DNA of 64,000 nucleotides, taken from the NCBI RefSeq assembly GCF_036227605.1, contig NZ_CP109487.1, positions 1,550,001 to 1,614,000 of the forward strand, given 5' to 3'. Shown piece by piece: positions 55,821 through 64,000 of the stretch; positions within the stretch are counted from its first letter, which is position 1; every line of letters starts with the position of its first letter. The DNA is from Streptomyces sp. NBC_01439. Its GTDB lineage: Bacteria > Actinomycetota > Actinomycetes > Streptomycetales > Streptomycetaceae. The translations under genes were made by a program, and so were the position numbers. The notes below the pieces were generated by a model. It ran no database searches. It saw only the letters and a list, made by a program, of their open reading frames with translations, and was not told the origin of the DNA.

Positions 55821-58800
55821 ATGGAGCCCCTGACCGTCACCGGCCCCCTGAGTGTCACCCGAGTGGAGACCGACGCGTTCGCCAGGGCCAGCGGCGACCT
55901 GAACCCGCTGCACGTGGACGAGGCGTACGCGAGCCGCACCCCGTTCGGGGAGCCCGTCGCCCACGGCGTGCTGTGCGTGCTGAAGGCCCTGGCCGCAGGA
56001 CCGGCCAGGCCGGGCATGCGGCTCGCGAGCCTGAAGGTCCGCTTTCCCGGCCCGGTCATCCCGGGGCAGCGGTACGCATGCGAGGTGGCGGCCGCCGGCC
56101 CGGACGCAGCCCGGTACCGCATCCTGGACGGCCGCCGGGTGCTGCTCGACGCCGAGATCACGTACGTGCCGGGCGCCCTGCGGTCCGCACCGTCTCGGGC
56201 GGCGCGAGCCCGGGCCTTCGACACCGCCGCGCAGACCCCCCTGGAGCAGCTGGTCGTGGGCACCGCGATCGGTTCGGCCTACCGTCCCGACCGGGCACGG
56301 CTCAAGGAACTGCTCGCCGAAGTCGGTCTGAACGACCACGGCATCGACGTCGAGCACGCGGCGGCGCTGGCCTGGGCCAGCCAGCTTGCCGGCATGGAGG
56401 CGCCGGGCCGGTCGGCACTCATCAGCAGTATCGAGCTGACCTGCGAAGAGACCACTGCATCCCGTGGCTTCGCGGCAAAGGGCGAGATCGCCGACGTCGA
56501 TATCCGTTTCCGCAGCGTGCGCCTGACCGGTGAGGTGGCGGCCGGACGGCTGCGCGCCCGTGTCGAGATATGCGCCTTCGCCCGGCGAGAAGTCCCGGCC
56601 CCCTCACCCGAGCAGATCCGCGCACGCGTGACCCCCGGGTCCCTCGACGGGCGCGTGGCCTTCGTCGCCGGAGGCAGCCGCGGCCTCGGCGCCGCGCTGG
56701 TCCAGGCCCTGGCCGTGGCCGGCTGCACCGTCCACGTCGCCTTCCGGCACGGCCGGGCCGAAGCGGAGGCTCTGGCGGATTCGCTGGGCCCCGACGCCGG
56801 GCGGATCCGGCTGCACCAGGGCGACGTGGGCGATCCCTCGTGGTGTGAGCAGGTACGGGACCGGATCCACGCACAGGACGGGCCGGTCGATCTGCTCCTG
56901 CTCAACGCCGGCCCTGCCGCACAGGGGATGGACCTGCACACGGCGACCGTCGCGCGGGCCGGCGAACACGTCCGGCGCGCACTGGAACTGGCGCAGGCCC
57001 CGCTCTCCTCCTTCGCCGAGGACCTCGCGGCTGCCGCCGGCCGGATCGTGGCCATCTCCTCCGCCTACGCGGGCGAGCCCAGGCGCGGCCTCGCCCACTA
57101 CGCCGCCGCGAAGAGCGCCGTCGAGGGCCTGGTGCGGGCAGCCGCCGCCGAGTACTCCGGCGTCCGTGTGCTGATCGCCAGGCCGCCGCGGCTCGCCACC
57201 TCCTTCGCCGACAGCGTGGCGGCGGCGGACGAGGCCCTGCCCGTCGAGCCCGTGGCCGCCACGATCGTCGGCCGGCTGGCAGCCGGCCCCTCGGACACGG
57301 TGGTGGAACTGCTGGACGAATTCGACGAGTTCGCGGGCCGCACGCACGCCGCGCCGGAGCAGGACACCGCCGTCCGCCTCGTGCCCGCCACCGCTGCGCC
57401 CGTGACGGACTCCACCGGCCGCGGCCTGCTCGCCGTGGCCGCCACCTTCACCACCGACCCGCTGCGCGAGCTCCTCACCCGCTGGAGCGAGCGGCTCGGG
57501 CTCGGCCTGGAGGTGCACCTCACCCCTTACGGCCAGGTGTTCCAGGAACTCCTCGACCCGCGGAGCACGTTCTCCGCCAACCCGCACGGCTGCAATGCCG
57601 TACTGATCCGGCTGGAGGACTGGCCGCAGGGCACCGAAGGCACCCGTACCGTCGACGAGTTCACCGCGGCGGCCACCGCGTGCGCGCGGCGTACCGCGGT
57701 GCCGCTGGCGGTCGTCGTGTGCCCGGCCTCTCCGCCGGCCGAGGCCGCCAGGTCCGGGGAACTGACGCACCTGGAGGAGCGGCTGCGCGGTGCCCTCACC
57801 CCTGTCGACGGCATCCATGTCACCGGAAGCGACCGTTGGAGCAGCGGCTTCCGGGTGACCGGGCACCACGACGCGGCACGGGAGGAGCACGCCCACCTCC
57901 CGTACACCCCGCTCGCCCTGACGGCTCTTGCCACCACCGTCGCCCGGACGGTCCACTCCCTCCTGGCGCCTCCGTACAAGGTGCTCGTCCTGGACTGCGA
58001 CAACACCCTGTGGGGCGGTGTCTGCGGTGAGGACGGACCTGACGGCATCCGGCTGGGCGACGCGCACCTGGCACTCCAGCGGTGGGCCGTCGAGCGGCAC
58101 GACCAGGGTGTGCTGATCTGCCTGAGCAGCAAGAACTCCGAGCACGACGTTGAGGAGGTGTTCCGCCACCACCCGGAGATGCCGCTGCGTCCCGAGCACA
58201 TCGCGGCCCGCCGCATCGACTGGAACCCCAAGCCGGGGAACATCGCCGCCCTCGCGGCCGAGCTCGGACTGGGGCTCGACAGCGTCGTCTTCCTCGACGA
58301 CAACCCGGTGGAGACCGCCGCCGTCCGGGCCTCCTGCCCGGACGTACTGGCCCTGACACTGCCCTCGGACGAGGCGGAGGTGTCCGGATTCCTCGACCGG
58401 CTGTGGGCCTTCGACCGGCCCGCAGTCACCGACGAGGACCGTCGGCGTACCTCGATGTACCGCGTCGGCCGCGAGCGCGAGCAGCTGCGCGGATCCGCCG
58501 CCACGCTCGGGGAGTTCATCGCCGGACTGCGGCTGCGGATCGACGTGCGCGAGGCCCGGCCGGAACAGCTCGCCCGGGTCGCCCAGCTCACCCAGCGCAC
58601 CAACCAGTTCAACCTGTCCGGGATCCGCAGGACCGAGCAGGAGCTGAAGGCGTTGCTCGCCGACGGCGCGCGGTGCTGGGTGGCCGAAGTCGGCGACCGT
58701 TTCGGGGAGTACGGGCTGGTCGGAGCGGCCGTCACCCGGGCCGGCGAGGACGCCGTCGTACTGGAGACCTTCCTGCTGAGCTGCCGGGTGCTGGGCCGTG

Positions 58801-61800
58801 GGGTCGAGCACGCCTTCCTCTCCGCCGTTGCCGCGGCCTCTGTGGGGGACGCCGCGATGCTGGAGGCCGTATACCGGCCGACGGCGCGGAACACCCCGGT
58901 GCGCACGTTCTTCGAGACCGTTCTCGGCACGGGCACACCGGCGGCCGAGGACACGACCGTCTGGCGGGTCCCGCGCGACGCGGCCGCCCAGGTCGTCTTC
59001 CGGCCCGAGGACCACACGGCGAGCACGGATCCGGGCCGGCACGCCACCGCGCCGGCGAAGCCCTCCGCCCGGTCTGCCGATCCGGTTCGCCAGGCGGCGC
59101 TCACCAGCCTGGCCGCCGATCTCACGGGGGCCGAGGCACTCCACCGGTGGATCGGCGGTGCGCCCGGCAGCGTCGGGCGCCACGAGCCGGGCCACACGGC
59201 CGGCACTGCTCTGGAGGCCTTGTACGAGGTTCTGGCCCGGCTGCGCGGCATCCCGGCAGTCAGCATGAGCTCGGACACCACGCTCGCATCGCTGCGGCTG
59301 GAATCCCTGGAGATCGTCGACGCCACCGTGGCCCTGGAGAAGCGGTACGGAAGGCTGCCGGCCACGCTCTTCTTCGAACACCGGACGCTGGGCCGGCTGG
59401 CCGAGGCGCTGCATCCGGACACGGCGACACCGCCGGCGCTCGCCACTGCGGGCGCGGACACCGAACCGGAAGTCATCGAACCTGAGGAGATCGAGGCGGT
59501 CGGTACCGCGCCCGGGGACATCGCCGTCGTCGGGATCGCCGGGCGCTACCCGGGCGCATCCGACATCGCGCAGCTGTGGCGGAACCTCCTCGCGGGCACC
59601 GAGTCGATATCGGACGCGGCGGAGCGCTGGGGCGGCCCGTCCGTCGTGGACCCGGCCGGCGGGCCCGCCAAGACGTACACCTCCGCCGCCGGACTGATCG
59701 AGGGCGTCGACGAGTTCGACGCGCCGTTCTTCGGCCTCGCCCCCAGCGAGGCGGAGACCATGGACCCCCAGCAGCGCCTCTTTCTCCAGGCCGCCTACCA
59801 CGCACTGGAGGACGCCGGGCACACGGCCGCGGACCTCGGCCGCGACGTCGGCGTGTACGTCGCGTCGATGGGCCCCGACTACGCCGTGCTCAGCGCGAAC
59901 GCGGCACTGGGCGGCCGTAGCCGCTACCCCAACAGCGACCTCTACCAGATCGCCAACCGGGTGTCGCACTTCTTCGACTTCACCGGGCCCAGCCTCGCCG
60001 TCGACACGGCTTGTTCCGGCTCGGGCGTCGCCCTGCAGCTCGCCTGTGACGCCATCCGCAGCGGCACCGTCACGGCCGCCCTGGCCGGCGGTGTCAACCT
60101 CATCCTGCATCCCGCACGGCGGATCCAGTACGCGCAGCTCGGCATGGTCTCCCGTACCGGTCGCTGCCGGCCGTTCGGTGCGGGCGCCGACGGAATGATC
60201 CCGAGCGAAGGCGTGGGCGCGGTTCTGCTGCGTCCGCTGCGCGACGCGCTCGCCGACGGCGACCACGTCTACGGAGTGATCAAGGCGATCGGCGCGAACA
60301 GCGGCGGCCGCACCAACGGATTCACCGTGCCCAGCCCGGAAGCCCAGGCCACGCTGATCTCCGCCACCCTGCGCCGCGCCGCCGTCGACCCGGCCACGAT
60401 CGGATACGTCGAAGCACACGGCACGGGCACCCCGCTCGGCGACCCCATCGAGATCCGAGGCCTGACCCAGGCCTTCGGGGGCACGGTACGGCCCGGCAGC
60501 GTCCCGGTCGGCAGTCTCAAGGGCAACATCGGGCACACCGAGGCGGCAGCGGCCGTCGCCGGGCTGACCAAAGTCCTGCTCCAGCTGCGCCACGGCACAC
60601 TGGTTCCCTCGCTGCACGCCGAGGAGACCAACCCGCACATCGACTTCGAGCGCACCCCGTTCCGGGTGCAGCGGGAGACCGCCGAGTGGCGGCACGACCA
60701 CCAGGGCATGCGGCGGCGCGCCGCGCTGAGCTCCTTCGGCGCCGGGGGCGTCAACGTCCACGCCGTGCTGGAGGAGGCCCCCGACCCGGCTCGGCGGCGG
60801 CGGGCCCCCGCCGGAGACCCGGAGCTGATCCTGCTGTCCGCCCGTGACGAGGAGCAACTGCGCGAGGTATGCACCCGCCTGGCCGGCTGGGTGCGGGCGG
60901 ACGAGGGGCGGAACCCGCTCGGCGACATCGGCCACACGCTCCGGGCCGGACGCGAGCACTTCGGCTGCCGCATCGCCTTCCTGGCCGCCGGCCCCGGCGA
61001 TCTGGCGGAGACCCTGGACCGCCTCGGCTCGGATCCGGGCGGGATCGAGGCCGCGGCGGCGGCCGTCGGGGCCGTCTCCTTCGGGCGCGTGGCCGCGGCC
61101 CCGGCACTTGCCGAGGTCTTCGACGGCGGCACGGAATCGGTACGCCTGCTGGAGGATCTCGCGCGGCGCAGCGGCCCTGCAGCGCTCGGCCGGCTGTGGT
61201 GCCAGGGCGTACGCGTCGACTGGCCGAGCGTCCTGCCGGGGACCGGGCAGCGCAGGGTCCCGCTCCCGGGGTACCCGTTCCGGCGCGCCCGGCACTGGCT
61301 GGAGGAGCCGCCCTCCGCCGTGTCCGAAGCATCCACCGTGTCCGCCATGCCCGCCATGCCCGCCATGCCCGCCATGCCCGCCGGGCTCGAATCCCCTGGC
61401 GAAACCGCGTACTACGCACCGCACTGGCTCCCCGAGCCCGCCCTCACGGACGGTCTCCCGGCCGGTGCCACCGTCGTGGCCATCGGCGCGACCCCGCAGT
61501 GGGCGGTCGGCGCCGACCTGCTGCTGGCCGGCCCCGACGGGATACCCGAACCGGCCGCCGGCGAGCAGCACCTGATCGTCGTCGACCGGCGCTGTCTCGA
61601 CACCGACGGCGGCACAGGGACGACCTCGCTGGACGCGGCCCTCGCCGCGGCCCGGCTGGCGGTCCGGGGGCGACACGTCACCTTCGTCTGCCTGTGCCGC
61701 CCCACGGAGGAGGACCCCGGCAGCGCCGCGGTCACGGGGTTCGGGCGGGCCCTCGCCCAGGAGTCCCCGCTGTTCCGGACCGTACGGATCGAGGTCGCCC

Positions 61801-64000
61801 GGGACAGTGCCGAGCCCACCCTCGCGGAGACCCTCGCCGAGGCACGGACCGGCACGGCCGAGGTACGCAGGGACGGCGGAGCGCGCCTGGTGCGGCGCTG
61901 GCTGCCCCTGGCCGCCGGTCACGGCAGCCGTGTCCTGCGGGACGGCGGCCACTACCTGATCGCCGGAGGCGCGGGCGGCGTCGGACGGCTGCTGGCCGCC
62001 CGGCTCGCCGAGCGCTGCCGGGCCTCCGTCACACTGCTGGGCCGCTCAACCGCTCCCGCCGCGATCGACCGGCTCCGTACGGACGTACGGGCGCACGGCG
62101 GTGAACTCCTTTACATCCAGGCCGATGTCACGGATGCCCGGCAGACCGCGGAGGCCCTGGCCAGATCCCGGCAGCAGCACGGCCCGCTGCGCGGCGTCGT
62201 ACACGCCGCCGGGGTCCTGCGCGACGGATCCTTCCGGGACAAGTCCGGGGAGCGGATCCGCGAGGTCCTCGCACCCAAGGTGACCGGCTGCGAGGTGCTG
62301 GACCATGCGACCGTCGACGACGACCTGGACTTCTTCCTGCTCATGTCCTCGTTCGTCGGCACCTTCGGCAACGCCGGGCAGGCGGAGTACTGCGCCGCCA
62401 ACCGCTTCCTCGACGCGTTCGCCGAACAGCGTGCCGCGCGCACCGCCCGGGGTCTGCGTTCCGGGCGTTCCGTCTCGGCGGTGTGGCCCCTCTGGGAAGA
62501 CGGAGGCATGCGCATGCCCGCCGCTGCACGCCGGCTGACCGCGACGACGCTCGGCCTGACGGCCATCGGCCGCGATGCCGCCCTGCGCGCCTTCGAGGAG
62601 GTACTCGGCCTGGACAGTACGACCGTACTGATCGGCTGTGGCGACCAGGAGCGGATCGCCGGTGCGCTGGCCGCGCTCACGCCCGCCCCGGCCCCGGCCG
62701 CACCGCACCTCCACGCCGATCGCGGGCCGGGACCGGCGGACGATCGCCCGGCCGCCCTGCTGGAACGGCTCCGTGACGAGGCCGCCCGGCTCGTCAAGCT
62801 GCCGTTGACACAGGTCGACGTCACCGCCGAGTTCGGGGACTACGGCTTCAATTCACTGTTGTTCACCGACTTCGCCAACCGGCTGAACCAGCTCTTCGCG
62901 CTGACGTTGACCCCCGTGGTCTTCTTCGAGTTCCCGACTTTGACGGCCCTCGCCGAGGAGCTGGGACGTCGAGGCGCGGCCGTGGCCCGCACCCAGCCGG
63001 CCGGCACCGGAGCGAACGCCGGCCCCGAGAGCGCGAAGGCGGTGGCTCCGGTTGCCGTCGGATCCCCGGTTTCCGGGCCGGAACCCGCGATCCCGGTCGC
63101 TGTGATCGGCATGGCCGGGCGCTTCCCCGGTTCACCCGGCCTCGACGCGTACTGGGGCCACCTGATGGCCGGCCGCGACCTCGTCACCGAGGCGCCGGAG
63201 GGCCGCTGGACCGGCACCCGTCCGCTCGGCGGCTTCCTGGAGGACGTCCTGGCCTTCGACGCCGCCTTCTTCGGGATCTCGCCCCGCGAGGCCCGGCTGA
63301 TGGACCCGCAGCAGCGGCTGTTCCTCGAAACGGCCTGGCACGCGCTGGAGGACTCGGGCCACGACCCGCGCCGGCTCGGCGGCAGCCGCACCGGGGTGTT
63401 CGTCGGGGCGACCTTGTCCGACTACTCCGAACTGCTGGCCCGCAGCGGCGAGGAGACGGCCGGCCACTCGGTCACCGGCCATGTCCAGAGCATCATCGCC
63501 AACCGGCTCTCGTACCTGCTCGACCTGCGCGGGCCGAGCGAGGCCGTCGACACCGCCTGTTCCAGCTCGCTCACCGCCCTGCACCGGGCGCTGAGAGCTC
63601 TGGAGGCGGGCGAATGCGATCTCGCCGTGGTCGGCGGCGTCAACGCCCTCTTCTCCCCCACCTGGTTCGAGTCCCTCGGCAAAGCCGGGATGCTGTCGGC
63701 GACGGGCCGCTGCTGGACCTTCGACGAGCGTGCCGACGGGTTCATCCGCGGTGAAGGCGCCGGTGTGGTCGTCCTCAAGCGGCTGGACGTAGCCCTTCGC
63801 GACCGGGACCCGGTCCGTGCAGTGATCCGAGGCAGCGCGGTCAACCACGGCGGACGGGCCCACTCACTGACCGCCCCGAACCCCGAGGCCCAGGCCGAAG
63901 CCGTCGCCACGGCGCTGCGCCGGGCGGGCGCGCACCCCCGCGCGGTGTCGCTGATCGAGACGCACGGCACCGGAACCCGGCTCGGCGACCCCATCGAAGT
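55821..64000 (+). CDS. Trans-AT polyketide synthase with FkbH-type loading unit (3' end outside)
   Basis: 2,726 codons, open to the window end; ATG 55821 after GGAAAGGAAG. Domains: MaoC-like double hot-dog dehydratase (about 1-270, with DLNPLHVDE and HGVL); SDR/KR (275-520, GGSRGLG, YAAAK at 427-431); FkbH-like HAD plus GNAT-like part (535-1055, DCDNTLWGG from D725); ACP1 (LESL, Ser1162); KS1 (1230-1660, DTACSGSG Cys1398, HGTGT, KGNIGHTE); KR (about 1760-2260, GGAGGVG from 2049, AEYCAAN); ACP2 (FNSL, Ser2345); KS2 (from 2425, DTACSSS Cys2580, HGTGT). No AT domain. FkbH loads 1,3-bisphosphoglycerate-derived glyceryl onto ACP1; with the dehydratase and KR this could give a lactyl-like starter, as proposed for bryostatin. 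A Met-Pro-Ala repeat lies in the KS1-KR linker. Confidence 0.95.
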   Translation, partial: MEPLTVTGPLSVTRVETDAFARASGDLNPLHVDEAYASRTPFGEPVAHGVLCVLKALAAGPARPGMRLASLKVRFPGPVIPGQRYACEVAAAGPDAARYRILDGRRVLLDAEITYVPGALRSAPSRAARARAFDTAAQTPLEQLVVGTAIGSAYRPDRARLKELLAEVGLNDHGIDVEHAAALAWASQLAGMEAPGRSALISSIELTCEETTASRGFAAKGEIADVDIRFRSVRLTGEVAAGRLRARVEICAFARREVPAPSPEQIRARVTPGSLDGRVAFVAGGSRGLGAALVQALAVAGCTVHVAFRHGRAEAEALADSLGPDAGRIRLHQGDVGDPSWCEQVRDRIHAQDGPVDLLLLNAGPAAQGMDLHTATVARAGEHVRRALELAQAPLSSFAEDLAAAAGRIVAISSAYAGEPRRGLAHYAAAKSAVEGLVRAAAAEYSGVRVLIARPPRLATSFADSVAAADEALPVEPVAATIVGRLAAGPSDTVVELLDEFDEFAGRTHAAPEQDTAVRLVPATAAPVTDSTGRGLLAVAATFTTDPLRELLTRWSERLGLGLEVHLTPYGQVFQELLDPRSTFSANPHGCNAVLIRLEDWPQGTEGTRTVDEFTAAATACARRTAVPLAVVVCPASPPAEAARSGELTHLEERLRGALTPVDGIHVTGSDRWSSGFRVTGHHDAAREEHAHLPYTPLALTALATTVARTVHSLLAPPYKVLVLDCDNTLWGGVCGEDGPDGIRLGDAHLALQRWAVERHDQGVLICLSSKNSEHDVEEVFRHHPEMPLRPEHIAARRIDWNPKPGNIAALAAELGLGLDSVVFLDDNPVETAAVRASCPDVLALTLPSDEAEVSGFLDRLWAFDRPAVTDEDRRRTSMYRVGREREQLRGSAATLGEFIAGLRLRIDVREARPEQLARVAQLTQRTNQFNLSGIRRTEQELKALLADGARCWVAEVGDRFGEYGLVGAAVTRAGEDAVVLETFLLSCRVLGRGVEHAFLSAVAAASVGDAAMLEAVYRPTARNTPVRTFFETVLGTGTPAAEDTTVWRVPRDAAAQVVFRPEDHTASTDPGRHATAPAKPSARSADPVRQAALTSLAADLTGAEALHRWIGGAPGSVGRHEPGHTAGTALEALYEVLARLRGIPAVSMSSDTTLASLRLESLEIVDATVALEKRYGRLPATLFFEHRTLGRLAEALHPDTATPPALATAGADTEPEVIEPEEIEAVGTAPGDIAVVGIAGRYPGASDIAQLWRNLLAGTESISDAAERWGGPSVVDPAGGPAKTYTSAAGLIEGVDEFDAPFFGLAPSEAETMDPQQRLFLQAAYHALEDAGHTAADLGRDVGVYVASMGPDYAVLSANAALGGRSRYPNSDLYQIANRVSHFFDFTGPSLAVDTACSGSGVALQLACDAIRSGTVTAALAGGVNLILHPARRIQYAQLGMVSRTGRCRPFGAGADGMIPSEGVGAVLLRPLRDALADGDHVYGVIKAIGANSGGRTNGFTVPSPEAQATLISATLRRAAVDPATIGYVEAHGTGTPLGDPIEIRGLTQAFGGTVRPGSVPVGSLKGNIGHTEAAAAVAGLTKVLLQLRHGTLVPSLHAEETNPHIDFERTPFRVQRETAEWRHDHQGMRRRAALSSFGAGGVNVHAVLEEAPDPARRRRAPAGDPELILLSARDEEQLREVCTRLAGWVRADEGRNPLGDIGHTLRAGREHFGCRIAFLAAGPGDLAETLDRLGSDPGGIEAAAAAVGAVSFGRVAAAPALAEVFDGGTESVRLLEDLARRSGPAALGRLWCQGVRVDWPSVLPGTGQRRVPLPGYPFRRARHWLEEPPSAVSEASTVSAMPAMPAMPAMPAGLESPGETAYYAPHWLPEPALTDGLPAGATVVAIGATPQWAVGADLLLAGPDGIPEPAAGEQHLIVVDRRCLDTDGGTGTTSLDAALAAARLAVRGRHVTFVCLCRPTEEDPGSAAVTGFGRALAQESPLFRTVRIEVARDSAEPTLAETLAEARTGTAEVRRDGGARLVRRWLPLAAGHGSRVLRDGGHYLIAGGAGGVGRLLAARLAERCRASVTLLGRSTAPAAIDRLRTDVRAHGGELLYIQADVTDARQTAEALARSRQQHGPLRGVVHAAGVLRDGSFRDKSGERIREVLAPKVTGCEVLDHATVDDDLDFFLLMSSFVGTFGNAGQAEYCAANRFLDAFAEQRAARTARGLRSGRSVSAVWPLWEDGGMRMPAAARRLTATTLGLTAIGRDAALRAFEEVLGLDSTTVLIGCGDQERIAGALAALTPAPAPAAPHLHADRGPGPADDRPAALLERLRDEAARLVKLPLTQVDVTAEFGDYGFNSLLFTDFANRLNQLFALTLTPVVFFEFPTLTALAEELGRRGAAVARTQPAGTGANAGPESAKAVAPVAVGSPVSGPEPAIPVAVIGMAGRFPGSPGLDAYWGHLMAGRDLVTEAPEGRWTGTRPLGGFLEDVLAFDAAFFGISPREARLMDPQQRLFLETAWHALEDSGHDPRRLGGSRTGVFVGATLSDYSELLARSGEETAGHSVTGHVQSIIANRLSYLLDLRGPSEAVDTACSSSLTALHRALRALEAGECDLAVVGGVNALFSPTWFESLGKAGMLSATGRCWTFDERADGFIRGEGAGVVVLKRLDVALRDRDPVRAVIRGSAVNHGGRAHSLTAPNPEAQAEAVATALRRAGAHPRAVSLIETHGTGTRLGDPIE
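61341..61376 (+). repeat. 9-bp coding tandem repeat in the PKS linker
   Basis: Four units of (T/C)CCGCCATG encode a run of Ala-Met-Pro repeats in the linker between the first KS and the KR. Probably made by slippage; linker length can vary without harm. Confidence 0.85.

Noticed and set aside
56604..61952. Very long open frame antisense to the PKS gene
   Set aside because: Composition is typical of the mirror of high-GC coding DNA; the plus strand carries clear FkbH, KS and KR motifs across the same bases.
1..64000. CRISPR arrays, tRNA or rRNA genes, insertion sequences, integrases
   Set aside because: Looked for direct-repeat/spacer patterns, cloverleaf-like elements and transposase motifs; none was convincing on either strand.

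Overview
The window is about 64 kb of very GC-rich DNA (strong third-position GC, GTG/TTG starts, a TTA codon in a regulator, actinobacterial gene families) and most likely comes from a Streptomyces chromosome. It reads as three accessory blocks: a phage-defence locus (about 1-12.1 kb), a potassium/ion-homeostasis and stress island (about 15-43.5 kb), and the left end of a trans-AT polyketide gene cluster (about 44-64 kb, running off the right edge).

Defence block. On the minus strand a partial gene (1-3118) fuses an N-terminal Mrr/PD-(D/E)XK-like nuclease domain to a NACHT-type STAND NTPase. Divergently, a tightly coupled four-gene operon (3438-12076) encodes a type I restriction subunit R, an S-M fusion protein, an SMC/ABC-like ATPase resembling PtuA, and an HNH nuclease resembling PtuB. 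The type I subunits have substitutions at several catalytic motifs (nuclease E-V-R, Walker A GGGRT, helicase motif VI AVGTR, methylase DPPL), whereas the ATPase and HNH motifs are intact. My inference is that a silenced type I complex acts as a DNA-sensing scaffold for a Septu-like effector. This is the strongest candidate for an undescribed system in the window.

Between 12.1 and 15.6 kb lie a frameshifted pseudogene, a Cys-containing hypothetical protein, about 1.5 kb with no convincing gene, and a truncated cation-efflux remnant: the look of an island edge.

Ion/stress block. A universal stress protein and a KdpD paralogue whose phospho-acceptor His is Arg are followed by two paralogous cassettes in inverted orientation (SDR, bL37-like peptide, hairpin, GNAT at 19.6-21.4 kb on plus; the same order at 24.9-23.2 kb on minus with the bL37 decayed). 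Between the cassettes are a truncated hydrolase, a small membrane protein and an APC permease remnant. Then come an orphan second KdpB, a KimA-like APC permease, an extra KdpF with a KdpD-membrane-domain protein, and the complete kdp operon (27-residue peptide, kdpF, kdpA, kdpB, kdpC, kdpE, kdpD). A third KdpD with intact kinase motifs, an RCK fragment and a CPA1 Na+/H+ antiporter broken by one in-frame TAG close the block.

Polyketide block. A GtrA-like protein, an ABC-2 exporter pair, a divergent MarR regulator with a perfect palindrome in the shared promoter, a cytochrome P450, a large LuxR (LAL) activator carrying a TTA codon, two GbsR/MarR-like proteins, a stand-alone enoyl reductase, a stand-alone malonyl acyltransferase and a giant PKS. 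The PKS starts with MaoC-like dehydratase, SDR/KR, FkbH and ACP domains (a glyceryl- or lactyl-type loading unit) followed by KS-KR-ACP-KS. The cluster is probably exported by the ABC pair and switched on by the bldA-dependent LAL regulator.
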